64,000 bases of DNA from Paralysiella testudinis (GCF_016894345.1 NZ_CP069798.1:1075385-1139384); one strand, 5' to 3'. Shown: positions 34,696 through 42,160, counted from the first letter of the stretch. Notes: generated by a model not told the origin, from the sequence alone. Numbers and translations: made by a program.

Positions 34696-35325
34696 ATGTA
34701 TCTGGTTTCCCGGTTTAAGTTTTTTTCTGTGCTTTTTGTACTGTTTGCTGCCAGTGGTATGGTTTTATACGTGTACCCGAAGCCCTCGCCAGCGGTTATT
34801 CCTGCCGATATTTCGCACTTGCCACCGGTTGAGGTGGGCGATTGGGTGTTGAGAATGGGCACCGAAACTGACAGCCGCTTGATTAGGCAACTGGGTGGCG
34901 GGAATTATTCACATATCGGCATGGTGGTAAAGCTACAGCCTCAAATTATGGTGCTGCATGCCACCAATGAAGAAGGCCGTAACAAACAAAATCAGGTATT
35001 ACTGACGCCATTATCTGAGTTTGTCAGTCAAGATGTGGCCACACGATATGCGTTGGCACGCCCGCAGTTTTTAGATACAGCGGATAAGCAATCGATTGCA
35101 GAGCAACTCATGCACACATTGGGGCAGCCGTTTGTATTGGCCAAAAGAAACGAATCGCATCTGTACTGTACGACTTTGTTATATGAGCAAATAAAAATTC
35201 GGTATCCGGCATTCTCTCCGCAATGGCAAACCGTTACCGCCCCTTTATTTGAAGGTGAATATCTTTTTCCTGAAGCATTTGCCAATTACCCGGAAATAGA
35301 TTGGGTTTATATCTCAAATGGATAA
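34696..35325 (+). CDS. YiiX/YebB-like permuted NlpC/P60 cysteine peptidase
   Basis: A 209-residue protein with an N-terminal membrane/signal segment (FKFFSVLFVLFAASGMVLYV). Catalytic elements: His in GGNYSHIGMVV and Cys in HLYCTTLLYEQI, in the reversed (His before Cys) order of the permuted papain-like group. Probable cell-wall or lipid amidase. A DNA uptake sequence overlaps the ribosome-site region (caggcagcctgttATG). Orphan gene in the ICE cargo. Confidence 0.82.
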   Translation: MYLVSRFKFFSVLFVLFAASGMVLYVYPKPSPAVIPADISHLPPVEVGDWVLRMGTETDSRLIRQLGGGNYSHIGMVVKLQPQIMVLHATNEEGRNKQNQVLLTPLSEFVSQDVATRYALARPQFLDTADKQSIAEQLMHTLGQPFVLAKRNESHLYCTTLLYEQIKIRYPAFSPQWQTVTAPLFEGEYLFPEAFANYPEIDWVYISNG

Positions 35326-35361
35326 AATCCGAAGCGTATAAATAATCTATTTCTTCATGGG

Positions 35362-35781
35362 TCAAGATTTTGGCTTGTTATCTGATTTGAGATACAAAGC
35401 ATTGCGATGGCGTTTTTTCATGATGGTCACCGCCTTTTTATCAAAGGTGACAAATTGATTTGCCCCCATGATGTTGCCGGTGTATTCGTTGATACCGTCT
35501 GCAAAATCACCACCAAGCCGTAGCTGTTCCATACCGGCAGCCACCTCATCTTCAGCATAAATTAAGCCGTCCAGCTGAATCAAAGATTCCAGTGCCTTCT
35601 GTATGTCATCAAGGCCATATTCATATGTTCGTGACAATACCCATACCAATTCGCAAAACACATGGGTAGGCACACAGATTTGCTCTGCATTGCGGATGGC
35701 ATCCACAGCCATACGGACTTGCTCCGGGTGGTCGTTAGTTAATAATCTAACCAACACATTAGTATCAACAGCAATACGCAT
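35362..35781 (-). CDS. vapC: VapC-type PIN toxin
   Basis: A 139-residue PIN toxin: MRIAVDTNVLVRLLTNDHPEQ, HVFCELVWVLSRTY, and late acidic GGDFADGINEYTG, then FVTFDKKAV. Complete. Starts one base inside the antitoxin stop (TAATG on the minus strand). This module lies just left of the control-cassette array and is different from the VapBC at 15671. Confidence 0.9.
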   Translation of the reverse strand: MRIAVDTNVLVRLLTNDHPEQVRMAVDAIRNAEQICVPTHVFCELVWVLSRTYEYGLDDIQKALESLIQLDGLIYAEDEVAAGMEQLRLGGDFADGINEYTGNIMGANQFVTFDKKAVTIMKKRHRNALYLKSDNKPKS

Positions 35782-36053
35782 TATTTGTCCAAACCTTTCA
35801 TACCCGCAGCCACATGCGCATTGGCAATAGCGACATCGATTTCTTCGATACTGAAATTCTTGCCCGGCTTGGCCGGTAACAGCCCGATAATATCATCGAT
35901 GGCCAAACCCTGTTTTTTTGCCTTAATTTTCAACTCCCCGTTAGGCAATTTGATAACGTCCAGCTGATCTCCTAAGCTGACACCTAGATGTTGTAAATAC
36001 TCTTTTCTCAACGTTACTTGCCCTTTGGCAGTTAGTTTCAATGCCGTAGCCAT
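35781..36053 (-). CDS. vapB: AbrB-type antitoxin (VapB-like)
   Basis: A 90-residue AbrB-fold antitoxin: MATALKLTAKGQVTLRKEYL, GDQLDVIKLPNGELKIKAKK, then toxin-binding tail. Strong Shine-Dalgarno (tcaggagga on the minus strand). Its stop overlaps the toxin start by 1 bp (TAATG). Confidence 0.9.
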   Translation of the reverse strand: MATALKLTAKGQVTLRKEYLQHLGVSLGDQLDVIKLPNGELKIKAKKQGLAIDDIIGLLPAKPGKNFSIEEIDVAIANAHVAAGMKGLDK

Positions 36054-36272
36054 CGCTTTATCCTCCTGATGTAATATTAGTAATGTATATTTTACCTTAC
36101 TTTCAAGGCGGCTTCCAGAATCATATCCACAGATTTTGTGGATAAGCCCGGTCAAAATGGTAAATTTGCCAATCCATTCAAATCCGCGCCACCTTTGCTG
36201 AAGAAAACAGCACTTCTTTTTGCGTAGCAAAAGATATTCAAGTCATCTATTGATATCTCTATTATATGAGCG

Positions 36273-36332
36273 TGTACATGGTGGGCACAGTAGCGTGTAC
36301 GCTTTGTGCAGATTACTGTGTCCGCCATGTAC
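36273..36332. promoter_or_regulatory. Cruciform-type inverted repeat, copy 1 (candidate replication origin)
   Basis: 19-bp arms (gtacatggtgggcacagta and inverse gtacatggcggacacagta, two differences) enclosing a second dyad gcgtgtacgc. Present in all three cassettes just beyond the rep 3' end. Candidate origin or transcription-control structure. Confidence 0.6.
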
Positions 36333-36562
36333 AAACTTATGTTTTATATAGACTTAATTCGATATTGAAAATAGGCTTAAAACGGCTGAAAACAGGCGTT
36401 TAGAACGTGGTTTGTCCCAGAAAAGGGTTTCAGGCAGCCTTGGTAGTGGCGTATTGGCCAAACAGCCATAAAAAACGCCTGTTGCAGGCACTAGTGGTGC
36501 TGAAACAGGCGTTTGGGCTGGATTTTGGCTGCACTAAGGCCGCCGAAGTGTCGGCGGCTATG
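36333..36562 (-). other. Noncoding end of cassette with rep terminator (copy 1)
   Basis: Contains one TTCGATATTG, a DNA uptake sequence (36429), and a pair of inverted caggcgttt/aacgcctg blocks (about 36468-36514) ending in T tracts in the leftward direction, an intrinsic terminator for rep. No gene. Confidence 0.6.
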
Positions 36563-37353
36563 CTATTTGGTAATTCCGGCAGATTTTAGGGCTTGTTCAC
36601 GTAGCATGGTAGCCCCGGGTGAGCCTCTAGCATTGGCAATGGCTTCTTCAGCGCGGTGGCGTTCGGCCATTTGTTCGCGCATCACATCGTCAGTAGTGCG
36701 GGTGTCGGTGCTGGTTTTGCCGGTGGGGGCATTGCCGGTGCTGTAGTCGGTGCGGGGAGCAAAGGGTTTGAACACCGTCCACTGCTTTTGCGTATTGTAA
36801 GCCAAGCGGTAAGCCACATCTTCACCGGCTTTTTGCAGTGCTTCCAGTTGCTGGATGGCGCGCCGTTTGGCTTTGATGCCGGGTTTGAAGCCGAGCTTGG
36901 CGGCATACATGGCCAGCCAATCGTGCCATAGCTCCAAAGGGATAAAGCGGGGTATGGGGTAACCGTCCTGATCGCTGTGCACATTGCTGACAAACTCAGG
37001 TGCGGATACCCCGCGTATTTGGTGCATAACTTCGTAGAGCTTGTCGGTATTCAGCCGCCAGTGCATTTTGGCAAATACGCCGGCACGTTTGTAATCGAGA
37101 ATACCCAGACCAACCAGTATTTCACGCGCTTTCTCGTAGCCGCGCCGGGTGATGCCCAATTCTTGCAGCATTCGTTTGCCGGTTTGGAAGAACCAGCCGT
37201 TTTTTCGGGGTGCTGTTCTTCGGTCACACGTGCCCACCACAAGAACTTGGAGAGCATTATGGTGGTTTTATGGTGATAGCCGCAAAGAGCCAGGAAATCG
37301 TTGTAAACAACGAAATCGGGTTTGGCCAGTTCGGCTAGGTCGCGGGCAAACAT
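36563..37353 (-). pseudogene. Replication-initiator-like wHTH protein, frameshifted (copy 1)
   Basis: Collinear with the intact rep at 40336-41127. The frame breaks in a six-A run of the coding strand (37200-37205), where copy 2 has seven. The N-terminal part MFARDLAELAKPDFVVYNDF reaches HPEK and then leaves frame. Either inactive, or made only by transcriptional slippage. Located directly after cro1 with 9 bp spacing. Confidence 0.85.
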
Positions 37354-37361
37354 TTTAAGCT

Positions 37362-37589
37362 TCAGATATTTTCTGAATCATCAGCATACCGTTCTGGATA
37401 TAGAAGGTGGATTTCAGTAATGCCTCTTTCAGCAAATATTCCTACAAGTTTTTGCATCAAAATACGACTTGGAACTTGCTTACCATTTTCAATTCGAGAA
37501 ATATTGCCAGTATCACTGCCAACGAGTTGAGCAACTTTGGATAAAGTATATCCCTTCTCTTTTCGAGCATTTTTAAGAGGAGTATTCAT
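37362..37589 (-). CDS. Cro-like HTH regulator, cassette type 1
   Basis: A 75-residue HTH protein (MNTPLKNARKEKGYTLSKVA, LVGSDTGNISRIENG). It is first in the leftward operon cro1-rep1 and divergent from cI1. Unrelated in sequence to the corresponding genes of copies 2 and 3. It has no Shine-Dalgarno, suggesting a leaderless or weak start. Confidence 0.85.
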   Translation of the reverse strand: MNTPLKNARKEKGYTLSKVAQLVGSDTGNISRIENGKQVPSRILMQKLVGIFAERGITEIHLLYPERYADDSENI

Positions 37590-37611
37590 TTTTGATAAAA
37601 TCCACACGTAA

Positions 37612-37648
37612 TTGCCAATATTTTGCGTTATAAGCAGAATATTGGCAA
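37612..37648. promoter_or_regulatory. Divergent cro1/cI1 operator
   Basis: ttgccaatattttgc-gttataa-gcagaatattggcaa, a near-perfect long dyad between the divergent starts. Proposed binding site of the type-1 repressor and Cro. Confidence 0.75.
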
Positions 37649-37705
37649 GGTTTTTTTGCTCTATACGCTTTGCTGAATTTACTGCCTGCGTTAAGAATGT
37701 GAACC

Positions 37706-38341
37706 ATGGAAATAGGATTGAATATTCGCGCTAGACGCAAACAACTAAAAATGACACTTGAGCAATTAGCCAACGAAATTGGCTCTGACTCAGGGAATTT
37801 GTCACGCATTGAACGAGGGCAGCAAGATATAACAACGGAAAAATTACAAGTAATTGCACGAGCTTTAAATTGCACTGCATCAGAGTTGGTGACAACAGAA
37901 GTAACACCACCGCCATCATTACCTCTAGGATATACTCGAGTACCTGTTTTAAATGAAAAACAAATTTTAGAATGGGATAAAATTTTTTGTCATATAAATC
38001 ATTTTGAGTTTAAGGACTGGTTAATCACCGATATTGGGATACCTGCTCATTCTTTTTCTTGGACTATTAATGATTTAAGCATGAGTCCCGATTTTGAAAT
38101 AGGTGACAGAATTATCATACACCCTAAAATACGCCCCTCGGCTGGTGATTATGTTATCGGTATTAATCCTCAAGGATGTGTTATTTTTCGCAAGTTTAGG
38201 GATAGAGGGGTAGGTGATGATGGCGTGCAGATTTTTGAACTATTTCCTCAAAATTTAGATTTTGTGGCATATCTCTCATCACGTGACAAAATTGAGTTAT
38301 TAGGTGTAATGGTTGAGCATAGGAAATATAGGCATCGATAA
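37706..38341 (+). CDS. CI-type repressor with S24 peptidase domain, cassette type 1
   Basis: A 211-residue repressor. N-terminal HTH (MTLEQLANEIGSDSGNLSRI) and C-terminal LexA/S24 domain with probable Ser in NDLSMSPDFEIGD and Lys in VIFRKFRD, so autocleavage on RecA activation is possible. The HTH resembles Cro1 (GSD[ST]GN[IL]SRIE), so both likely read the same operator. AT-rich compared with the flanks. Followed by a terminator (38365-38397). Confidence 0.92.
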   Translation: MEIGLNIRARRKQLKMTLEQLANEIGSDSGNLSRIERGQQDITTEKLQVIARALNCTASELVTTEVTPPPSLPLGYTRVPVLNEKQILEWDKIFCHINHFEFKDWLITDIGIPAHSFSWTINDLSMSPDFEIGDRIIIHPKIRPSAGDYVIGINPQGCVIFRKFRDRGVGDDGVQIFELFPQNLDFVAYLSSRDKIELLGVMVEHRKYRHR

Positions 38342-38364
38342 ATTTTAGTTTTGGATTGGGCTAT

Positions 38365-38397
38365 AGGCTATCTGCTTTAGAAGCAGATAGCCTTTTT
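38365..38397 (+). terminator. Terminator of cI1
   Basis: aggctatctgctt-tag-aagcagatagcct stem followed by five T. Confidence 0.9.
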
Positions 38398-38426
38398 GTT
38401 TTTCTGCAACAAAAGCAAAAAAAGAT

Positions 38427-38475
38427 CGCATAATTAAAATCTGCGATTGACGCAGATTTTAATTATGCGTATTAT
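38427..38475 (+). promoter_or_regulatory. Leader promoter P2 with operator, cassette 1
   Basis: A perfect dyad (cgcataattaaaatctgcg and its inverse; 5-bp spacer) overlaps a near-consensus promoter: TTGACG (38447-38452), 17-bp spacer, TATTAT (38470-38475). Repressor bound here would shut off the rightward boxA leader. Confidence 0.85.
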
Positions 38476-38481
38476 GCAAAT

Positions 38482-38950
38482 TAATAAATATCGTTCCTTA
38501 ACAACCCAGTCCGAATAATCCCGGCTCACCCCGCCAACGGCACCATCGTGTGCACCTTTCCGGGGCAATGGCCGGTAATAAGGAAAAATGTATGCCGCCT
38601 TTTCAGGCAGCCTTTACGGTTGCCTGAAACTGAGAGCGGTACGGCGCGACATCTTGGCCGTCGCGTTACCACACAGACAATAGCCCGGCAGCATCAGACA
38701 AAAATCTCTTGCGGGGAACCAAGACAGCCAAACTGCGAAATGAGCAAGATGGCAAGCATGGCGAGGTAAAGACCGCAAACGGTGCCTTCCTGCTACATTA
38801 ACTTGATGATGCCCGACATCGTAAACCACCGGTTTGAAGCTCGGCGTGGCTGAAATAACGGCAGTCAGTTTTACCCTATTTGCTTTCCGGCTCCCTGTAG
38901 CACAGTAAGGAAAGCCCAGATTTAAGCCCATTTGTTTAAGTGGGCTTTTG
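38482..38950 (+). ncRNA. boxA-led conserved leader RNA, copy 1
   Basis: Starts a few bases before a boxA-like motif (ttccttaacaac, 38493-38504; the other copies have gctccttaacaat and gctctttaacaat, the last identical to rRNA boxA). Includes a 12-bp uptake-sequence hairpin (tttcaggcagcc...ggttgcctgaaa, 38601-38629) and ends in a terminator (agccca...tgggct, T tract, 38924-38950). Nearly identical in all three cassettes; an open frame in it (38548-) is broken in copy 3, so it is probably noncoding. Candidate antiterminated leader. Confidence 0.7.
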
Positions 38951-38988
38951 TGTGGTTTTTATGTATTTCATGAGACGTTGCTTGTAAT

Positions 38989-39026
38989 GTTACATGTAAC
39001 AGGCTATAGTATTGTTTCATGTAACA
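38989..39026. promoter_or_regulatory. MazEF operator/promoter, copy 1
   Basis: gttacatgtaac dyad, followed by tatagt (-10 candidate) and a second half-related site gtttcatgtaac. Likely MazE-binding. Confidence 0.65.
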
Positions 39027-39038
39027 AGTAGGAGGTTT

Positions 39039-39269
39039 ATGATGAGCAATAGCGCCAGCAGGGTACAGCAGCATCGAGTACGGTTACGCCACGCTGGGCT
39101 GCGCCCGATACAGATATGGGTGCCGGATACCCGCCGTCCCGGTTTTGCGGCCGAAGCACATCGGCAGATTGCGTTAGTAGCACAAGGAGATCGTGGAGAT
39201 GCCCAACTTGCTGTCATGATGGATGAAGCATTGATGAATTTGGCGGATTCTGGCGAGTGGGAAGCATGA
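39039..39269 (+). CDS. mazE: MazE-family antitoxin, copy 1
   Basis: A 76-residue antitoxin of the DUF3018/MazE type: [36 protein letters not shown], then toxin-binding tail. Strong Shine-Dalgarno (aggagg) before ATG 39039 (a second ATG follows directly). Overlaps mazF by ATGA. Identical antitoxin in copy 3. Confidence 0.92.
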   Translation: MMSNSASRVQQHRVRLRHAGLRPIQIWVPDTRRPGFAAEAHRQIALVAQGDRGDAQLAVMMDEALMNLADSGEWEA

Positions 39270-39592
39270 AGCGTGGTGACTTGATTACGGTTGCCATACA
39301 AGGTGACTATGGCAAACCCCGCCCGGCATTAGTGGTGCAGTCTGACGTTTTTGCCGGACACACAAGTATCTGCATATTGCCATTAACCTCAGATTTACAC
39401 GAAGCACCATTATTCCGAATTTTATTGACGCCGAGCAGCAGTAATGGGTTGACCAAAAAATCACAGGTTATGGTGGATAAGATAATGACCATTCCGATTG
39501 CCAAGGCAGGTGAAGTTATCGGTTCTCTGGATTATACGGCCATGCTGGAAATTGATCGCAGTATGGCCTTATTTTTAGGCATTGCCAAATAA
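39266..39592 (+). CDS. mazF: MazF/PemK-family toxin, copy 1 (intact)
   Basis: A 108-residue mRNA interferase: [36 protein letters not shown], and conserved [12 protein letters not shown]. Complete here; the copy in cassette 3 is frameshifted. Terminator at 39611-39638. Confidence 0.93.
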   Translation: MKRGDLITVAIQGDYGKPRPALVVQSDVFAGHTSICILPLTSDLHEAPLFRILLTPSSSNGLTKKSQVMVDKIMTIPIAKAGEVIGSLDYTAMLEIDRSMALFLGIAK

Positions 39593-39610
39593 TTAAAATT
39601 TAATCTAAGA

Positions 39611-39638
39611 AAAGCCACTTTATCAAAGTGGCTTTTTT
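39611..39638 (+). terminator. Terminator after mazF, copy 1
   Basis: aaagccact-ttatca-agtggctttttt, just before the tRNA-like RNA. Confidence 0.85.
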
Positions 39639-39646
39639 ATTGCACC

Positions 39647-39753
39647 GCAGGAATAGCTTAATCGGTTAGAGCAGCGGCCAGTAGGTATCGGGGCGAAGCC
39701 TCTGGGGATACCGAACGCTGCGTGTGGCGGTTCGATACCGTCTTCCTGCCCCA
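39647..39753 (+). tRNA. tRNA-like RNA with hairpin inserted in anticodon loop, copy 1
   Basis: Folds as acceptor stem gcaggaa/ttcctgc plus c and encoded cca, D arm (gctt...gagc with AATCGGTTA loop), anticodon stem gcggc/gctgc, variable gtgt, and T arm ggcgg-ttcgata-ccgtc. The anticodon loop is 38 nt instead of 7, holding a hairpin ggtatc...gatacc with inner ggggc-gaa-gcctc. No normal anticodon can be assigned. Copies 2 and 3 differ only at loop positions, as expected for a kept RNA fold. Confidence 0.8.
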
Positions 39754-39761
39754 ATAAATCC

Positions 39762-39792
39762 GGCCGCTTCAAAAAGAAGCGGTTTTCTTTTT
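39762..39792 (+). terminator. Hairpin-plus-T element before ATPase fragment, copy 1
   Basis: ggccgctt-caaaa-agaagcggt-like stem followed by tttcttttt; the start codon is about 11 bp further. The same element precedes the gene in copies 2 and 3. Confidence 0.65.
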
Positions 39793-39802
39793 GGAGATTC
39801 GA

Positions 39803-39973
39803 ATGATTTACGCCATCACCGGCGCTGTGGGTGCCGGTAAAACCCGCAATATGCAGCGCCTATTGAATGACCATTACGGCAGAATGGCGCCCAATCCGGT
39901 TGTTTATGTTGCGAATGCCGATTCGAACCATGAAGTCGGATTTATCTGCTCAAATCCGCGCCACCTTTGCTGA
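39803..39973 (+). pseudogene. Truncated P-loop ATPase gene, copy 1
   Basis: The first 42 residues (MIYAITGAVGAGKTRNMQRL...VYVANADSN) are identical to the full gene at 46989. Then the frame runs into HEVGFICSNPRHLC through the cassette junction. Walker A is kept, the rest is missing. Deletion derivative. Confidence 0.9.
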
Positions 39974-40045
39974 AGAAAACAGCACTTCTTTTTGCGTAGC
40001 AAAAGATATTCAAGTCATCTATTGATATCTCTATTATATGAGCGT

Positions 40046-40104
40046 GTACATGGTGGGCACAGTAGCGTGTACGCTTTGTACAGATTACTGTGTCCGCCAT
40101 GTAC
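40046..40104. promoter_or_regulatory. Cruciform-type inverted repeat, copy 2
   Basis: Same 19-bp-arm double dyad as at 36273-36332. Confidence 0.6.
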
Positions 40105-40335
40105 AAACTTATGTTTTATATAGACTTAATTCGATATTGAAAATAGGCTTAAAACGGCTGAAAACAGGCGTTTAGAACGTGGTTTGTCCCAGAAAAGGGT
40201 TTCAGGCAGCCTTGGTAGTGGCGTATTGGCCAAACAGCCATAAAAAAACGCCTGTTGCAGGCACTAGTGGTGCTGAAACAGGCGTTTGGGCTGGATTTTG
40301 GCTGCACTAAGGCCGCCGAAGTGTCGGCGGCTATG

Positions 40336-41127
40336 CTATTTGGTAATTCCGGCAGATTTTAGGGCTTGTTCACGTAGCATGGTAGCCCCGGGTGAGCCTC
40401 TAGCATTGGCAATGGCTTCTTCAGCGCGGTGGCGCTCGGCCATTTGTTCGCGCATCACATCGTCAGTAGTGCGGGTGTCGGTGCTGGTTTTGCCGGTGGG
40501 GGCATTGCCGGTGCTGTAGTCGGTGCGGGGAGCAAAGGGTTTGAACACCGTCCACTGCTTTTGCGTATTGTAAGCCAAGCGGTAAGCCACATCTTCACCG
40601 GCTTTTTGCAGTGCTTCCAGTTGCTGGATGGCGCGCCGTTTGGCTTTGATGCCGGGTTTGAAGCCGAGCTTGGCGGCATACATGGCCAGCCAATCGTGCC
40701 ATAGCTCCAAAGGGATAAAGCGGGGTATGGGGTAACCGTCCTGATCGCTGTGCACATTGCTGACAAACTCAGGTGCGGATACCCCGCGTATTTGGTGCAT
40801 CACTTCGTAGAGCTTGTCGGTATTCAGCCGCCAGTGCATCTTGGCAAACACGCCGGCACGTTTGTAATCGAGAATACCCAGACCAACCAGTATTTCACGC
40901 GCTTTCTCGTAGCCGCGCCGGGTGATGCCCAATTCTTGCAGCATTCGTTTGCCGGTTTGGAAGAACCAGCCGTTTTTTTCGGGGTGCTGTTCTTCGGTCA
41001 CACGTGCCCACCACAAGAACTTGGAGAGCATTATGGTGGTTTTATGGTGATAGCCGCAAAGAGCCAGGAAATCGTTGTAAACAACGAAATCGGGTTTGGC
41101 TAATTCGGCTAGGTCGCGGGCAAACAT
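40336..41127 (-). CDS. Replication-initiator-like wHTH protein, copy 2 (only intact copy)
   Basis: A 263-residue protein. The N-terminal ~95 residues (MFARDLAELAKPDFVVYNDF, TIMLSKFLWWARVTEEQHPE, NGWFFQTGKRMLQELGITRR) have the winged-helix pattern of phage/plasmid replication organisers (DnaD/O-like). The middle has EFVSNVHSDQDGYPIPRFIP and the C terminus is flexible and Arg/Ala rich. Start taken as ATG 41127 by alignment with copies 1 and 3; an ATG 9 bp upstream overlaps the cro2 stop. Coding strand carries a seven-A run (40973-40979 on the + strand as T), which is six in copies 1 and 3. Confidence 0.75.
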   Translation of the reverse strand: MFARDLAELAKPDFVVYNDFLALCGYHHKTTIMLSKFLWWARVTEEQHPEKNGWFFQTGKRMLQELGITRRGYEKAREILVGLGILDYKRAGVFAKMHWRLNTDKLYEVMHQIRGVSAPEFVSNVHSDQDGYPIPRFIPLELWHDWLAMYAAKLGFKPGIKAKRRAIQQLEALQKAGEDVAYRLAYNTQKQWTVFKPFAPRTDYSTGNAPTGKTSTDTRTTDDVMREQMAERHRAEEAIANARGSPGATMLREQALKSAGITK

Positions 41128-41132
41128 AGACA

Positions 41133-41357
41133 TCAATTTTTAGGGCTTCGGCTTTTATAGGCTCTTGCAATTGCTTGAATGCTAACTTCGTTATTAGTCA
41201 ACTCTGCAATTTTAATAGCCGTATCAAGAGGTGCCTTTTTTTGGCCATTAGCAATTTGAGATACCCATGTGTAATGCTTATTGAGTCCTTTTGCAATTCT
41301 TGTTAAACGACCTCTTTTTTCATCTAGCCACATCCGCAAGGTATATTCATTATTCAT
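41133..41357 (-). CDS. Cro-like/YdaS-like HTH regulator, cassette type 2
   Basis: A 74-residue HTH protein (MNNEYTLRMWLDEKRGRLTR, then GLNKHYTWVSQIANGQKKAP). It is first in the operon with rep2 and divergent from cI2. Not similar to Cro1 or Cro3. Confidence 0.85.
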   Translation of the reverse strand: MNNEYTLRMWLDEKRGRLTRIAKGLNKHYTWVSQIANGQKKAPLDTAIKIAELTNNEVSIQAIARAYKSRSPKN

Positions 41358-41391
41358 TTTTTAATCTTCCAGTTCAAAAATCAGCACTTAT

Positions 41392-41407
41392 GTTACCTGT
41401 GGCTAAC
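41392..41407. promoter_or_regulatory. Divergent cro2/cI2 operator
   Basis: gttacctgtggctaac, a dyad related to the two sites at the leader promoter of the same cassette (attagctacagctaac, gttagccgtagctaat). Confidence 0.8.
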
Positions 41408-41464
41408 GTTTTATGTCAATAAAACTTTACCCACATGAAAATCATAGCAAGCGATAATTAACGA

Positions 41465-42148
41465 ATGAATACTCTTGCTGAACGAATTCGATTTCGCCTT
41501 AAGTCACTAGGAAAAACCCAAGCTGGACTTGGGAAATACTGTAAAGTGCGGCCACCATCTATTACCAAATGGTTAAATGGTTCAACCAAGACCCTTAGAG
41601 GGCAAAATCTTCTGCGAGCTGCAGAGTTTTTAGAATGTGACCCTGATTGGCTTGCAGAAGGCAAAGGGTTCTGGAGCAAAGGCGACGGCAATGCCTTTGT
41701 GAGCGAGCATGCAAAATCAGAGTACGAAATACAGGCAATTGACATAAAGCTGCTTGGTGATTTTATTATTAATACTTCAGATATTGATTCATCCATATCA
41801 CACATAGAATACACGGAGGAGCAGTATCGAAGGGTTTTTGGGGCTAAAGAGCCATCAAATATACAAATTACCAATATGAAAGGTGATAATTTATCAGGCA
41901 CCCTAGAGCCAGGGGATTTGGCATTTGTTGACATATCAATACAAAAATATGATGGTGATGGCATATATCTTTTTGTATTTGGCAATCACCTTCATCTCAA
42001 GCGATTGCAGATGGTTGGAAATAATCTATTAGTCATTTCTGATAATAGACAATACAAAAGTTGGGAAATAACCCAGAAAGATAGGCAAAATATATTTGTC
42101 ATTGGTAAGGTTTTAGTAGGGCAATCGCAGATATTTCAAAGATTTTAA
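41465..42148 (+). CDS. CI-type repressor lacking catalytic Ser, cassette type 2
   Basis: A 227-residue repressor. The N-terminal HTH is LGKYCKVRPPSITKWLNGST. The C-terminal S24-like fold has MKGDNLSGTLEPGDLAFVD where the usual GDSM Ser is Asn, and LHLKRLQ with the Lys retained. Loss of the nucleophile suggests a non-cleavable repressor, so the SOS response may not relieve it. Start ATG 41465 with weak ribosome site. Confidence 0.88.
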   Translation: MNTLAERIRFRLKSLGKTQAGLGKYCKVRPPSITKWLNGSTKTLRGQNLLRAAEFLECDPDWLAEGKGFWSKGDGNAFVSEHAKSEYEIQAIDIKLLGDFIINTSDIDSSISHIEYTEEQYRRVFGAKEPSNIQITNMKGDNLSGTLEPGDLAFVDISIQKYDGDGIYLFVFGNHLHLKRLQMVGNNLLVISDNRQYKSWEITQKDRQNIFVIGKVLVGQSQIFQRF

Positions 42149-42160
42149 CTCTCGCAAATG

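Larger units (their letters stand above)
36178..39949. repeat. Control cassette copy 1 (tandem array)
   Basis: First of three tandem units. Begins tcaaatccgcgccacc and ends in a fused scrap catgaagtcggatttatctg. Contains cruciform, broken rep, cro1, cI1, second promoter, boxA leader, intact MazEF, tRNA-like RNA, and a truncated ATPase gene. The junctions at its right and at the right of copy 2 are the same. Confidence 0.95.

Noticed and set aside
37190..37215. Programmed -1 frameshift (A AAA AAC) as the way rep is made in copies 1 and 3
   Set aside because: The heptamer is in the required frame only in copy 2, where it is not needed; transcriptional slippage or mutation is more likely.
36563..37240. 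Separate shorter rep start (MVGTCDRRTAPRK) in copies 1 and 3
   Set aside because: These first residues come from reading the real gene in the wrong frame before the homopolymer. Copy 2 shows the true continuous frame.
38548..38769. Protein-coding gene in the leader (MCTFPGQWPV...)
   Set aside because: The frame is broken in copy 3 by a stop and altered by an indel between copies 1 and 2, and start context is poor; better explained as conserved RNA.
39647..39753. Ordinary decoding tRNA
   Set aside because: The anticodon loop is 38 nt with an internal hairpin, so no normal anticodon can be placed.
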